Assembly (NCBI GenBank): GCA_001972305.1
Contig: BDDD01000086.1
Location: forward strand, 236,663 to 300,662
DNA from: Cephalotus follicularis
Taxonomy: Eukaryota; Streptophyta; Magnoliopsida; Oxalidales; Cephalotaceae
Length of the DNA stretch: 64,000 nucleotides
Direction: 5' to 3'
Shown: positions 53,188 through 63,715 of the stretch, piece after piece
Layout: each line of letters starts with the position of its first letter
Numbering within the stretch: the first letter of the stretch is position 1
Program-made: the position numbers and the translations under genes
Notes under the pieces: generated by a model
The model's database searches: none
Told to the model about the DNA's origin: nothing
What the model saw: only the letters and a program-made list of their open reading frames with translations

Positions 53188-54009
53188 GTTTGTTTACTTG
53201 CTCTCTTTTCATAATGATTTCTGAAGCATAATGTGAATGGAAAATGTTGTAATCAATTGAAGAGTCATCAGCAATTCTGGTAGAAAATTGACTGACATGG
53301 ATAACAAATCCCAAAATTAATATAAAAGGGCGCGCCCTTGAGAATCTTAGCATGAGTGAAACACCCCGCGCCCGCAGGGCGGACACGTGGCATTACTCTC
53401 AATCCAATACATAATACAATGGTCGGGACTAGCAATATAAAAATGCGAAAAACTTTAAAACTTTGCAATACATATCAATATGCGGAAGATACAAGACGAT
53501 ACAAGACGAATGTCCATCCATACGATGCAATACAATACAAACCCTTTACAATATCAATCTTTTTCAATATCATTTATCAATCTTTCAATACAGCATTTCA
53601 ATACAATACATAACAAAACAATCCTTTCGCTACAATGTCTCAATCAGCTCTGTGATGCCCTAGCAGTCTTGCGATCAACGGGTCTTCAGTCCTTCTGTCC
53701 ACTGCTACCTGCTGCTCTACCTATGCCGTACACAAAGGTACAACACCGCCCCACCCCGAAGGATGGGGTTAGCCACACTGGCTAAGTAGAAACCCCATGC
53801 AGCATATATGCATGTACAATGTGCAATATCGGTGACAATCTATACAATATCAATGTGCGGTGTACAATATCAATGCATGACATGACAAATGCATATGTAC
53901 AATTGGCGATCAGACTACCCGTATGACAGTGGCCCATAACAGAGCATACGGATAAGATCTATAACAATCAATCAATTAATCAATAGCAGACACTCAATGG
54001 CGGTGTATG

Positions 54010-54042
54010 CAACACCCAATCAATCAATCAATCAATCAATAT
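54010..54042. repeat. (AATC)n microsatellite in S2
   Basis: Seven units of CAAT/AATC in a row; looser CAATAC and AATCAATC repeats occur throughout 53400-54700. Confidence 0.9.
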
Positions 54043-54439
54043 CCTATAGAGCATGCGACCGGTATCAATACAATGTCAATCAGTTAGCAGTGATTGATCC
54101 CACGGAAGGTAGTCCTTCAAAAAGGGTGGGAGATCTATCTACGGTTCTTAGACTGATCAGGTCTGGAACTCATAGATCTTTCAGTCTATGGTTGGGTCAA
54201 TACAGTCTCGATGAGTTACAACCGAGGGAGCTACTGATACTGTTAGGGAGCTACGGCCTCAAGGGAGCATCAATCGACAATCAATCGGTACCGCTCGTCA
54301 GCGGGTCAATACAATACAATGAATGAAACGATCGACGGAATAGGTGGACAAAATCAACAACCTAACCTGCCGACACGAATCATAAGGTCGCTCTATAGGA
54401 TCCATACAATACAATCAATCAATCAAGTCAATACAATGT

Positions 54440-54665
54440 TAAATAAAGTCAATAAGTGGTGGTGTCGAATGGAGAAATGGGAACGTGCGTCCGACTTAGG
54501 CTCGCAACAACACTCGTGACTCAAGCAATCGATCAATGTATCAATACAACGTCGAAGCAAAGTCAATAAGTGGTGGTGCCTAATGGAGGGATGGGAACGT
54601 GCATCCATTTTACCGACTTAGACTCACAACAACACCTATCACTCAAACAATCAATTAACCAATCA
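54440..54665. repeat. Tandem duplication of about 115 bp in S2
   Basis: AAGTCAATAAGTGGTGGTG ... GGGAACGTGC ... ACTTAG.CTC.CAACAACAC occurs twice (from 54446 and from 54561) with scattered substitutions and one insertion (ATTTTACC). Confidence 0.85.
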
Positions 54666-54904
54666 ATAGCCGCTAGGCGGTGACAATCGAATTGACGGAA
54701 TAGGAATGAACATCTATTTAGTCAATGAGTCACTGAGTCGTCGCCTATGGCCCAAGCTGTCACTCTATCAATCTATCAATTCGATCTTTAAAAACCATTG
54801 AAAACTTTGTTTTAAACGCTTGAATACCTCAAGTGAGGTTCCGGCCAAGCGGCAATGTGAAAAGGGTTGAAAAACCAGCTTTAACAGTTAAAAACTCCAT
54901 TCAG

Positions 54905-55250
54905 CCCGAAAGGCGTCGATGTCGTTGGCCAAAGACATCGATGCGTATCAGGGCATGCCTTTAAAAACGGTAGAAAGACGTCGATGTCTTTCAAAGACGT
55001 CGATGTCTTTCTCAATTTGGCTGAAGACGTCGATGTCCTTGGACAAAGACGTCGACGCGTTTCAATGAAAATGGCCTGGAGATGCGCATCGATGTCTCGC
55101 GTCGATGTCTTTTCTGAGGAAAGGCATCTCAAGCAAAAGACGTCGACGCCTTTCAAAGACGTCGATGTCTTTGCTGCGAAAACAAGGAGGCTGCATCCCA
55201 AAGCGAAAGACATCGATGCCTATGGGCAAAGGGATCGACGTCTTTGCTGA
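54905..55250. repeat. CpG-rich palindromes in S2, AAAGACGTCGATGTCTTT type
   Basis: About ten sites such as AAAGACGTCGATGTCTTT, AAAGACGTCGACGCGTTT and AAAGACATCGATGCCTAT, some abutting. Same design as in S1 and at 9893-10165, with the core CGTCGA(C/T)G. Confidence 0.88.
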
Positions 55251-55965
55251 GAATGGCCGATTTTTCTACAGAATACCAGCAATTTTCAAGCCAAAACCCA
55301 ATCAAATCCATTTTTTTTTTAGAAACCAAGGGTTAAAAATCATTCTTTAAGGTTAGTAAAACTAGTTACAACCTTCAATTTAACATTTCAATCTTTCTAT
55401 TAACAACTAGGTCAATGATTTACTTAAAAACCCTAAAAACCCCAATTTCACTCAATACATTCAATTCAATCATTCAATCAATCATTCAATTCAGTCAATA
55501 AATCAATCAAGCAATAGGTAATTCAGTAAAGAAGTCCTACCTTTCACTGAAGCTTCAAAAGTTGAGCTAACGATCGATCAATCGGCTGAAATCGCCCAAT
55601 AATCCGCTACTTTCTTGTTCAATCGGTAAGCCACTACTTGTAATCACTGTCCTTGTCGATGGAGATGCAATTCCGGCTGCAAGGGAGGAAGATGGAGGCT
55701 CCAGCTAGAGAGAGAGAGGGAGAAGGATAAAGAGAAGGAGAAGAGTGAAGAATGAGGAGGTGAGAGTGAGAAATTGACTTATATAGTCAATTCGACCAAC
55801 TCTCCGAAACTCAGCCCAGAATCCCGACTATACATGCACATAACCAATACAATCACAATACGTATGAAAATACCTCAATTCAATACAGTTCAGTACGGTC
55901 CAATACGGTACGATGTATGCATGAACAGTACAAATGGAATTCGGGTCGTCACAATGATTGGGTTT

Positions 55966-56155
55966 TTCACAATGAAGAATCTATCTCAAATTTCATTCTT
56001 ATTATGTTTTTTCAATTCATTCATAACTGATTACTTATAACCTTCAAGTTAGTGGCTTTTCACAATGAAGAATCTATCTCAAAATTCGTTCTTATTATGT
56101 TTTTTCAATTCATTCATAACTGATTGCTTATAACCTTCAAGTTAGTGGCTTTTGA
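55966..56155. repeat. About 93-bp tandem duplication in the TYW1 3' flank
   Basis: The unit TTTTTCACAATGAAGAATC ... ACCTTCAAGTTAGTGGC occurs twice here and a third, more diverged time in copy 1 (about 47915-48000). Confidence 0.88.
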
Positions 56156-58567
56156 ATCATTTTTCGGCCATTATAATCATAATAACGTAAATAACACACA
56201 AAATCTCTTCTTGCATCTCCTCCCCAGCGTTTCCAATCCTGAGATTGTTTTACTGTGTTTCTAAATATCTATGCAATATTTTACAGCGCCTTCTTCCTTT
56301 AGTTTGTGATAAATGCTTTACATGACTGGATGAGGGTGGTTTTTTATTCTAGCTACTTTGAGAAATAAGGTGGTGACCCGGACAGCTGTTATCATATCCG
56401 GATATGGCGTCTAAAGCAGCAGGTAGCAATACTTTACAATGTCTAAAGGCTTATCACATCTTCAGGAACTTTTGTCTACATTGTCACCGTCAATGCTGTA
56501 GCAAAGTATGTGCATTGTTTTTTAGCTTGAGCACTGTCAGCATTCATAGTGATAAATTTTAATGTTGACTAATGACTGGAGTAGATGATTGATAATGACA
56601 TTCTAGGAAGCATGTCGCTTTACAATTCTTGACTTGTAAACTGGGTAATGCCATATGTAGAATTTCCACTATATTGTTATACTGAAATGTAGTTTCCTTC
56701 AAACCCACTAGGCAATTAAAGCCTTGTGCATATATGAGTTCCACTGTCAACATGTAAAATGTTTTCCTTTTCAAGTCTTTTTTTTCTTTTTTATTTCGAT
56801 TCTTAAATCCTGTCTTCTTTTTCATGTCCTTTCAGATTAACCCTGCAATATATTTTTACTCGTGCTCTGCATGTTGATCCTAGAATAAGACTGTAAGAGA
56901 AATGAAATGAAGGGATTAGTTAAATGACAATAATCAGCAACTAATTTGGCCTCGCCAATCTTTTGGGAAAACAAAATTCCCTGATTGCTTTTAAAGAATA
57001 TTTCAATTTTAACTTTGGTTCTCTGTTTTACTTTTAGATTTTAAGGTATTTATTTTTAATTAAAATTTGAATTTATATGGTTCCTATGACTAATAAAACA
57101 TATAAATTAGAAGTTTTAAGTTTTGTGTCTTTTGTTTTTAGCTGAAAAAATTATAAAAAAAAAAACTAGAATAAAAATGAAAAGCACAATCCATGGCAAT
57201 TGGCATGAAGTTTATAATCGAGTGATAGTCAAAAAAAGGTTGGCGAAGGCAAGCAGGCAACTCAGTAAATCTTCTCTCACCTCCGCTGTTGTAACCGAGT
57301 TTAGGCCTATAGCGTCTTTACTAGCTTTTACGGGTTTTTGTTTTGAATTGAATTTGCAACTAAATTATCTCAAAAAGAATTTTAGAGGCATAAAGTTTCA
57401 TGATTAATCTATCCGACCTTATATGTTATAGTTTTTACTTTATACATTTGTCATCTAAAAATGAGTTAAACTCATTATTTGTATTTTATAAATTTAATAA
57501 TTATTTTTGTAGATGTGGTAATTTTAAAATTTATTATCTCTCTAGTTGATTGTATCTATACATACCAATTTTAATAGTTATATAATTATTATTTTTATAT
57601 AGTTACAAAATAATTTATTTAATAAAAAAGTGATTGAACTTTAAATTTGATATGCTTGATCGAACGCTAACAGTTGTATTATAAATTTAGTGTACATGAT
57701 TAGATATATGGGGTGGAATAACAACCACGACAAATGTAAATTTTTGGGTTTGAAGCAAAATGCTATTTAAATTTCCAAGGAGTCAGTGTAGTAGTCGGCT
57801 CAATCAAACAGCAGGCAGTTTATCAGGCGGGACAAGACTCAGCAGATCAGTGTTGTGTTAGGATACCGATGGGACCCATCACCTATCACTGCAAATGAAG
57901 TCATCATCGTCCGTGTCTTGCAAGTTGCAAGCAGGATGGTACCTTTTTCTTACACTAAATTGAAAAACTGCCGTGGAATGGAAGCAGATTTGTCCTCTAA
58001 TGTAACATGTGCAAGATGGCTGTTTTGTTTGTCCTCTGATGTAAGATGTAAGATGGCTGTTGTGTTTTATTGATTTATAGATTTCTAGTTACGATAATGT
58101 TATCCTCCAAAGAATACTGCTAAAGTTTTCAGTATTAATAAAGACTCCATTGCACGACACCGTCTCAGTTAGCAAACCTCACCTCCGCTCGCACGTGAAA
58201 ACATCGGGATCCCACCTTCTTTTATATTTATTTAACTATTTTATTTTATTTTATTTTATAACAATTGTAATCATAATTATAATTAAATTAACAATCAAAA
58301 TTTTTATAAAATAATTAAAAATATCTAATAACTTGAAAATTTACGTAATCATTAAATTTATAAAACAAGTAATTCAAATACGAATTTGAGAAAAAAAAAA
58401 TACAAAAACCAATCCCGACTGGACACTATCAAAATCATTATTATATCACGCATTTGCTTTAAAGGGAAGGCTAAGCATTGATAGGGTATGTTGATAATTG
58501 CAGCTTGAGACTCACGTGCTTGGGGTGATGAATTGGCATCCATCCATCCAATTACCTAAAGTAATTA
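56156..58567. other. Intergenic region without recognised genes
   Basis: AT-rich. Short open frames at 56559-56825 (minus) and 57123-57407 (plus) have low-complexity Lys-rich or intron-like composition and no recognised motif. 57780-58080 is less AT-rich and contains a near duplicate (TTGTCCTCTGATGTAAGATG / TTGTCCTCTAATGTAACATG), perhaps part of an untranslated region. No promoter or terminator could be supported. Confidence 0.5.
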
Positions 58568-58816
58568 CTATAATTGAAGCACCTCCTCTTTTAGAAAAAG
58601 CCCATTCCTGGCACTGACATCCAACAAATACCATTCATATTTTTTTCCCCAGTCCCCATTTTTCAATCTCCACAGCTCATTCAATGGCTGCATTGTAAGA
58701 CCCAAGAAACCGCCTACTTTTATTTTTTGCCATGAATCTCCAGAAAACCAAAAAAAAAAATAAGTGTGTACAGGAACATGTATACTAATATAGGAACAGT
58801 TTATAATTTTAGTCAA
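58568..58816 (-). other. Possible exon or gene fragment, unassigned
   Basis: The minus-strand frame reads DSWQKIKVGGFLGLTMQPLN, then ELWRLKNGDWGKKYEWYLLD and VSARNGLFLKEEV. The composition is protein-like and less biased than the surroundings. I do not recognise the family, and there is no clear start or splice context. It could be a relic of a gene or a chance frame. Confidence 0.3.
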
Positions 58817-59324
58817 TGTAATATGAGTTTTTTGCTAACTAAGTGTCCCAGAAGTGCCCTTATAGAGTAATTGTTAGCAAAATCACATAATATTTAGAAG
58901 AAAAAAGAATACAATTATTGCAAGTGTACTACTCACCCTAAGCTTCTCTTGTACAGAAAACTATTCAGGAATAAATGGAAGATGATAAAGCACAACCATT
59001 GCAATCAACAGAAAACACATGATCATTCCTTTTTTGTTCCTAATTTATTTTTATTTATTTTTTATTTGGATAAGACAAGTTAACACCTTTCTTTCTCTCT
59101 CTCTCTTTCATGGTTTTTCATTTGCAAGAGAGTATCAAATGATGAAACCCCCACATGCTTCAACATAAAACCTAAAGCTTAATAGAATTATATAAATAAA
59201 AGCAACATGAGATATCTAAAAGGGAAATCAGTTGATTTTCATTCATTTGGGTTGCCAGATGAAATAAAGGAAGTAAATCCCATAGTTAATCATTGATTGA
59301 TTAATTAATTAATTAATTACCAGT
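58817..59324. other. Intergenic; 3' flank of the AT-hook gene
   Basis: AT-rich, with a (TC)n run at about 59092-59108 and (TTAA)n at 59300-59320. No gene seen. Confidence 0.6.
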
Positions 59325-59759
59325 TTAGCTACTCTTTCGAGGTTTGCCTTTTCTCCTAGCTCTCCTTCCTGGAGGCTCACTTGATGATTGTCCCTCCCCC
59401 TTCTTTGTGCCAACTATGGAAGCCAATGATCCCTCTTCCTTCACTTCCTGATGAAGCTGTTGCTTATGTTGTTGTTGTTGTTCTTCTTCTTCCTCCTCCT
59501 CCTCCTCTTCTTCTTCTTCTTCCTTATCATTGGTTTTGGCTTTCTGATATTGACTCTCTGTATCTTCTTCTTCTTCTTCTTTAGCTAATTCTTGTCCCTT
59601 CTTCTCTTCAGTTTCAACTATCTTGCGAGGCCGACCTCTCTTTCTGGGAGTCTGAGGTTGAGGCTGTGGCTGTGGCTGTTGCTGCATCTCATCTCCTGTT
59701 GATGAAGCTTCTGCTATTGCTAATAAAAGCTCCTTTGTTTTTTGAGGCTTCTTACCCAT
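59325..59759 (-). CDS. Small AT-hook, acidic-rich nuclear protein (144 codons)
   Basis: Single-exon frame starting MGKKPQKTKELLLAIAEASS. A Gln-Pro run (residues about 26-37) is followed by a canonical AT-hook, PRKRGRPRK (38-46), which binds the minor groove of AT-rich DNA. A long acidic region holds an uninterrupted Glu run of about 14 (80-93), then Gln/His-rich sequence. The C-terminus RRARRKGKPRKSS is basic and resembles a second, imperfect hook and a nuclear localisation signal. The Glu run is encoded by mixed GAA/GAG codons (a trinucleotide tract likely to vary in length). The exact orthologue is not known to me; a role in chromatin binding is inferred from the hook alone. Confidence 0.72.
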   Translation of the reverse strand: MGKKPQKTKELLLAIAEASSTGDEMQQQPQPQPQPQTPRKRGRPRKIVETEEKKGQELAKEEEEEDTESQYQKAKTNDKEEEEEEEEEEEEEEQQQQHKQQLHQEVKEEGSLASIVGTKKGEGQSSSEPPGRRARRKGKPRKSS

Positions 59760-61010
59760 AAAATCTTTGAGAAGCTATCCACCAATACTCAAGATTTTAT
59801 CCTAGACCTACACCAATCATCTATTTCCAATCTTTGATGAGTTCTTTTTACTAATGTTATTTTTTTTAACCCTTTGTTTCTCTCAAACTTTCACTGACTA
59901 ATATTACAAGGTAGCACTTTTTTATCCACTAATATTCAGATTATCCTAAGCTCAAAAACATCATAAAAATCAATTCCTTAATGAACTCTTAATTTTTTTT
60001 TGAAACCCCTTTTGCTTCTCTCTTGAATCCTCAAAATCATATACCAGTGCACTTTCTCTCAAAGATTTAAAGTAACTGAACTAGTATCTTTGACCAATAT
60101 GCAGATTCTCGAAATTAACTCCATTAAATCCATCTCTCTCCCTCTCCCTCTCCCACATAAAATACTAATAAACAATGCTAGAAGGCTCAAATTAAAGCCA
60201 CTAAAATCATCTTGCCTTTTCTATGTCAATAATCTCCAAAGATATCCCATTCTTTGTTACAGAAGAAAAGACAACAAAGACTTAAGAGGAAATGAGGTCG
60301 AAAGCTAGTGTTATAGAGTAGAAGAAATATCTTCTCCATTTCCTTTAATGAGGAGGGAGTTACAAAGCAAACCATGGTTAACTCGTTATGGTTATACGAG
60401 CCATCCCATGAGTCGTTTCTTTCTATGAATAGAGTGCATGTGGTATGCGGATGTCGATGTGGGTTTGATTTTACGTTGGTTGGGTAACGTTGACATAATC
60501 AACGACTGGGAGCACACAGTCTTAGTCTGTCTTCACGGGTTTTGACTCCGTTGCAATGACAAGTTCATGCATATATGCTTCATGAAAAACTGACCGTCGG
60601 ATTAATAATCAGATTTGGTGAGATAAGGTTTTAGGCTATCCTGTGGTGGACATTGCGTGTGATCATTATAACCCCTAGATTGGATTTTTGCATGCGCTTT
60701 CTGTATTGGCGTTGGATTAAATATTTAATGTACAAATAATTGGTGACTGATTTATCATTTGGATAAACCTGTCTGTGTTAACGTCATTCGTAATGGGTAT
60801 ATATGTATATAAGTTTACATGTGAGAATAAAAGAATAGAATGTGATGTATCATGTAATTTGTGTAGACAAGTTTGTTGAATTCATTTAATTTGTTTCTGC
60901 TCTTAGCTACATCGTGTCCCATTGCTTGACTTTGGTTCCCTTTCGAGTCACCGAAGGAAATCGCATGGAAAGGAGAAAGACCAAAAATGCTAAATATCAG
61001 ATATATGGTC
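59760..61010. other. Upstream region of the AT-hook gene and intergenic DNA
   Basis: 59760-60360 probably contains the promoter and 5' UTR of the minus-strand gene, with a (CTCTCC)n tract at about 60132-60155. The rest shows no gene. The 5-bp word AGTCT at 61011-61015 is the left target duplication of Cp4. Confidence 0.5.
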
Positions 61011-61015
61011 AGTCT

Positions 61016-61224
61016 TGTTATAAACTTCTGGAAATATTAACTCACAAAAGAAAATTATACTAGAGAGAAATTGAGAGAAAAAGTAAGAGAGAATAAGTGA
61101 TTTCTTATTATGAATTCCTTAATTTCTTCTTAACATTGCATTCCTATTTATAGGAGTTTGTTGAAATAGTGTTTAGAATAGTAATTCACTATGTTGGCGG
61201 CTGCGACGGCTGCTTTACAATACT
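61016..61224 (-). repeat. Cp4 3' LTR
   Basis: Minus strand TATTGTAAAGCAGCCG ... AGTTTATAACA; preceded by the polypurine tract AAGGGGGAG. Differs from the 5' LTR by a few bases and by fewer GGCGGCTGC units. Confidence 0.92.
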
Positions 61225-61654
61225 CCCCCTTGAATTGCTATTCCATATCACTATGACTGCCTCGTTAAAACCTTGCTAAGAAAAACCCATTGGGATAAAA
61301 ACCTTTGCGAAGGAAAAAGAGCACAGTCTCCCCCTGAAACAAAACTTCACAATTTCTTGAACTGTATTAATGAAGATCTTTAATCTGACGCATCCCAATA
61401 TCATGTATGAGCTTCTTGAATGTAGTACCCGGTAATGCCTTCGTAAATAAATCCGCTAAATTATCACTTGATCGGATTTGTTGTACATCAATATCACCAT
61501 TTTTCTGAAGCTCATGGGTGTAGTAGAATTTTGGTGAAATATGTTTCGTTCGATCACCCTTGATATATCCTCCTCTGAGTTGTGTGATGAAAGCAGCATT
61601 ATCTTCATATATTACAGTGGGATTATTTCTGATCGAGGATAGTCCACATGATTC

Positions 61655-62671
61655 TTATATATGTTGAATCATTGATCTCAACCATATACATTCTCGACTT
61701 GCTTCATGAATTGCAAGGATCTCTGAATGATTCGAGGAAGTTGCTGTCATTGTCTGTTTTGTTGATCGCCATGATATAGCAGTGTCACAAAATGTAAAGA
61801 GATAACCGGTTTGTGATCTTGCTTTATGTGGATCAGACAAGTATCCAGCATCAGCATATCCAATCAATGTTGATTTTGTGCCCCTTGGATAAAATAGACC
61901 CATATCAGTTCTTCCACGCAGATAGCGCATTATATGCTTAATTCCATTCCAGTGCATTCTCGTTGGTGTAGAGCTATATCTTGCTAGTAAATTGACAGAG
62001 AATGCAATATCAGGTCTTGTGCAATTTGCAAGATACAATAGTGCTCCAATTGCGCTAAGATAAGGAACTTCAGGTCCAAGGATTTATTCCCCTTCTTCTT
62101 GAGGACGAAATGGATCCTTATTGACATCAAGAGATCGGACTACCATTGGAGTGCTTAGAGGATATGCTTTGTCCATGTTGAATCGACTAAGAACCTTTTC
62201 AGTGTATGTGGATTGATGGATGAAGATCCCAGATGATATGTGCTCCACCTGTATACCAAGACAAAACTTTGTTTTTCCAAGATCTTTCATTTCAAACTCG
62301 CCTTTTAAATAGGTTGCTGTCTTTGTAAGTTCTTCAGAAGTACCTACAAGATTTAAATCATCCACATATACTGCAATAATAGCAAATCCATCGTTAGATT
62401 TTTTGATAAAAATACATGGACATATTTGATCATTTGAATACCTTTCTTTGATCAAGTATTCACTTAGTCGATTGTACCACATTCGACCAGATTGTTTCAA
62501 TCCATACAACGAACGTTGTAGTTTAATTGAATACATGTGGCGAGATTTGTTCGATTCAGGAATTTTAAATCCATCAGGAATTCTCATATATATGTCACTA
62601 TCAAGTGATCCATATAGGTATGCTGTTACTACGTCCATAAGACGAGTTTCAAGTCCGTTCGAAGCAGCCAT
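61655..62671 (-). pseudogene. Cp4 internal region: partial RT and RNase H
   Basis: From the ATG at 62669-62671 the frame runs LMDVVTAYLYGSLDSDIYM, SLYGLKQSGRMWYNRL, VYVDDLNLVGTS (polymerase box intact) and ends at a stop (62084). It resumes as RNase H (YLANCTRPDIAFSVNLLARY, GYADAGYLSDPHKARSQTGY, SWRSTKQTMTATSSNHSEI) to 61655. The N-terminal half of RT and all upstream domains are missing; the deletion joins the leader to RT. It cannot be self-sufficient. Confidence 0.9.
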
Positions 62672-62679
62672 AGTTGGGT

Positions 62680-62699
62680 AGAGTCTCGTGCTGATAACG
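62680..62699 (-). promoter_or_regulatory. Cp4 primer-binding candidate
   Basis: Directly after the 5' LTR end (..TATAACA) the minus strand reads CGTTATCAGCACGAGACTC. The TTATCAGCACGA phrase is commonly seen in this position in plant copia elements; the tRNA was not determined. Confidence 0.65.
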
Positions 62700-62917
62700 T
62701 GTTATAAACTTCTGGAAATATTAACTCACAAAAGAAAATTATACTAGAGAGAAATTGAGAGAGAAAGTAAGAGAGAGAATAAGAGATTTCTTATTATGAA
62801 TTCCTTAATTTCTTCTTAACATTGCATTCCTATTTATAGGAGTTTGTTGAAATAGTGTTTAGAATAGTAATTCACTATGTTGGCGGCTGCGGCGGCTGCG
62901 GCGGCTGCTTTACAATA
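62700..62917 (-). repeat. Cp4 5' LTR
   Basis: As the 3' LTR, with the trinucleotide-rich segment GGCGGCTGC present three times instead of about twice, and GAGAGAGAATAAGAG in place of GAGAGAATAAGTG. Confidence 0.92.
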
Positions 62918-62922
62918 AGTCT

Positions 62923-63409
62923 AATGTTATATCAACTTGTATTAAATTTAAATTATTTTCCTTCGAGTTTAGTCTTTCTCGTTTTTGTTGTTTCCCTTAG
63001 CTCATGAAAATGGAAATATACGTGCAAGAATTTTAAGTTTAATTGAAGCCATGAAGTAATTAATATAATTAAATGAAGTGAGCATTAAATTCACCATACG
63101 CGATCCAGAGGTATAGAGTCCATCCAAAGTGAAGAGGACCAGGTTTTCTAGTCTTCATCATGAACCTCGGTAGGATTAGTTGTAAGTAAGCGTTGCACAA
63201 TTATAGGACTTATTTTTTTGTTGTGTTAATTGTTTTATCATAAATATTTAAAATAAAATTCACCGATTATTTCATTGCCAATAAATTATCTCCGTTCAGT
63301 AGTCCAATCCTACGTGTATGTAAATTAACTATCTTATTTTATCAATAAAAGTTAATCCACGACTCGACAAGTGTTTTAAGTTGATTTGTGATACATTAAT
63401 TTCGTCATA
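62923..63409. other. Intergenic, no feature recognised
   Basis: AT-rich sequence without open frames of note or clear repeats. Confidence 0.6.
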
Positions 63410-63715
63410 AATAGATCGATTCCACCATAAATCGAGCTTTGTAACAGAATTTATCTGTTACAGAAATTTGCGACATAAAATATTTTACTCCGTCACAAGC
63501 TGCGTAGTCCGTCACAAATTTGTGTTGTGATGGGCTACACAGTCTGTGACAAATCAGTGATAAACACAATTTGTCACAAAATTTGTGACGGACTACTAAA
63601 ATCCGACACAAATTTTCTTTATGATGGAGTTAGTCTGTCACAAATCCAGTTATATGTCAAAAAATTGTCCAAAGTCATGTTTGTGACAAAAATATCCGTC
63701 ACAAATTGAAATATT
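63410..63715. repeat. Palindromic TCCGTCACAAAT repeats, probable end of a DNA transposon
   Basis: At least eight copies of TCCGTCACAAAT or its reverse complement ATTTGTGACGGA, several in back-to-back pairs (for example 63508-63525 and 63580-63596). This resembles the subterminal repeats of plant CACTA or related elements, but no CACTA terminus was found nearby. Confidence 0.6.

Larger units (their letters stand above)
53357..55953 (-). mobile_element. S2: solo LTR (2.6 kb) in the duplicated TYW1 flank
   Basis: On the minus strand it starts TGTGACGACCCGAATTCC and ends GCGGGGTGTTTCA. The flanks read ATGAG and ATGAT, a target duplication with one mismatch. The host sequence continues across it (compare copy 1 at 47900-47920, GCATGAGTTGGTTTTTCAC). 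No internal region is present. The start resembles that of S1 (TGTxACxxCCCGA), suggesting related gypsy families. It contains palindrome and tandem repeats listed separately. Confidence 0.85.
61016..62917 (-). mobile_element. Cp4: young non-autonomous copia element (1.9 kb)
   Basis: Two nearly identical LTRs (61016-61224 and 62700-62917) enclose only part of RT and RNase H. AGTCT occurs on both flanks (61011-61015, 62918-62922). With that duplication the LTRs, read on the minus strand, begin TATTGTAAAG and end TTATAACA, i.e. ends TA..CA rather than TG..CA. A primer-binding candidate and polypurine tract are in place. Gag, protease, integrase and the N-terminal RT are deleted. Confidence 0.92.

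Noticed and set aside
57123..57407. 94-codon plus-strand frame
   Set aside because: Lys-rich, AT-driven composition and no motif or splice context; probably chance.
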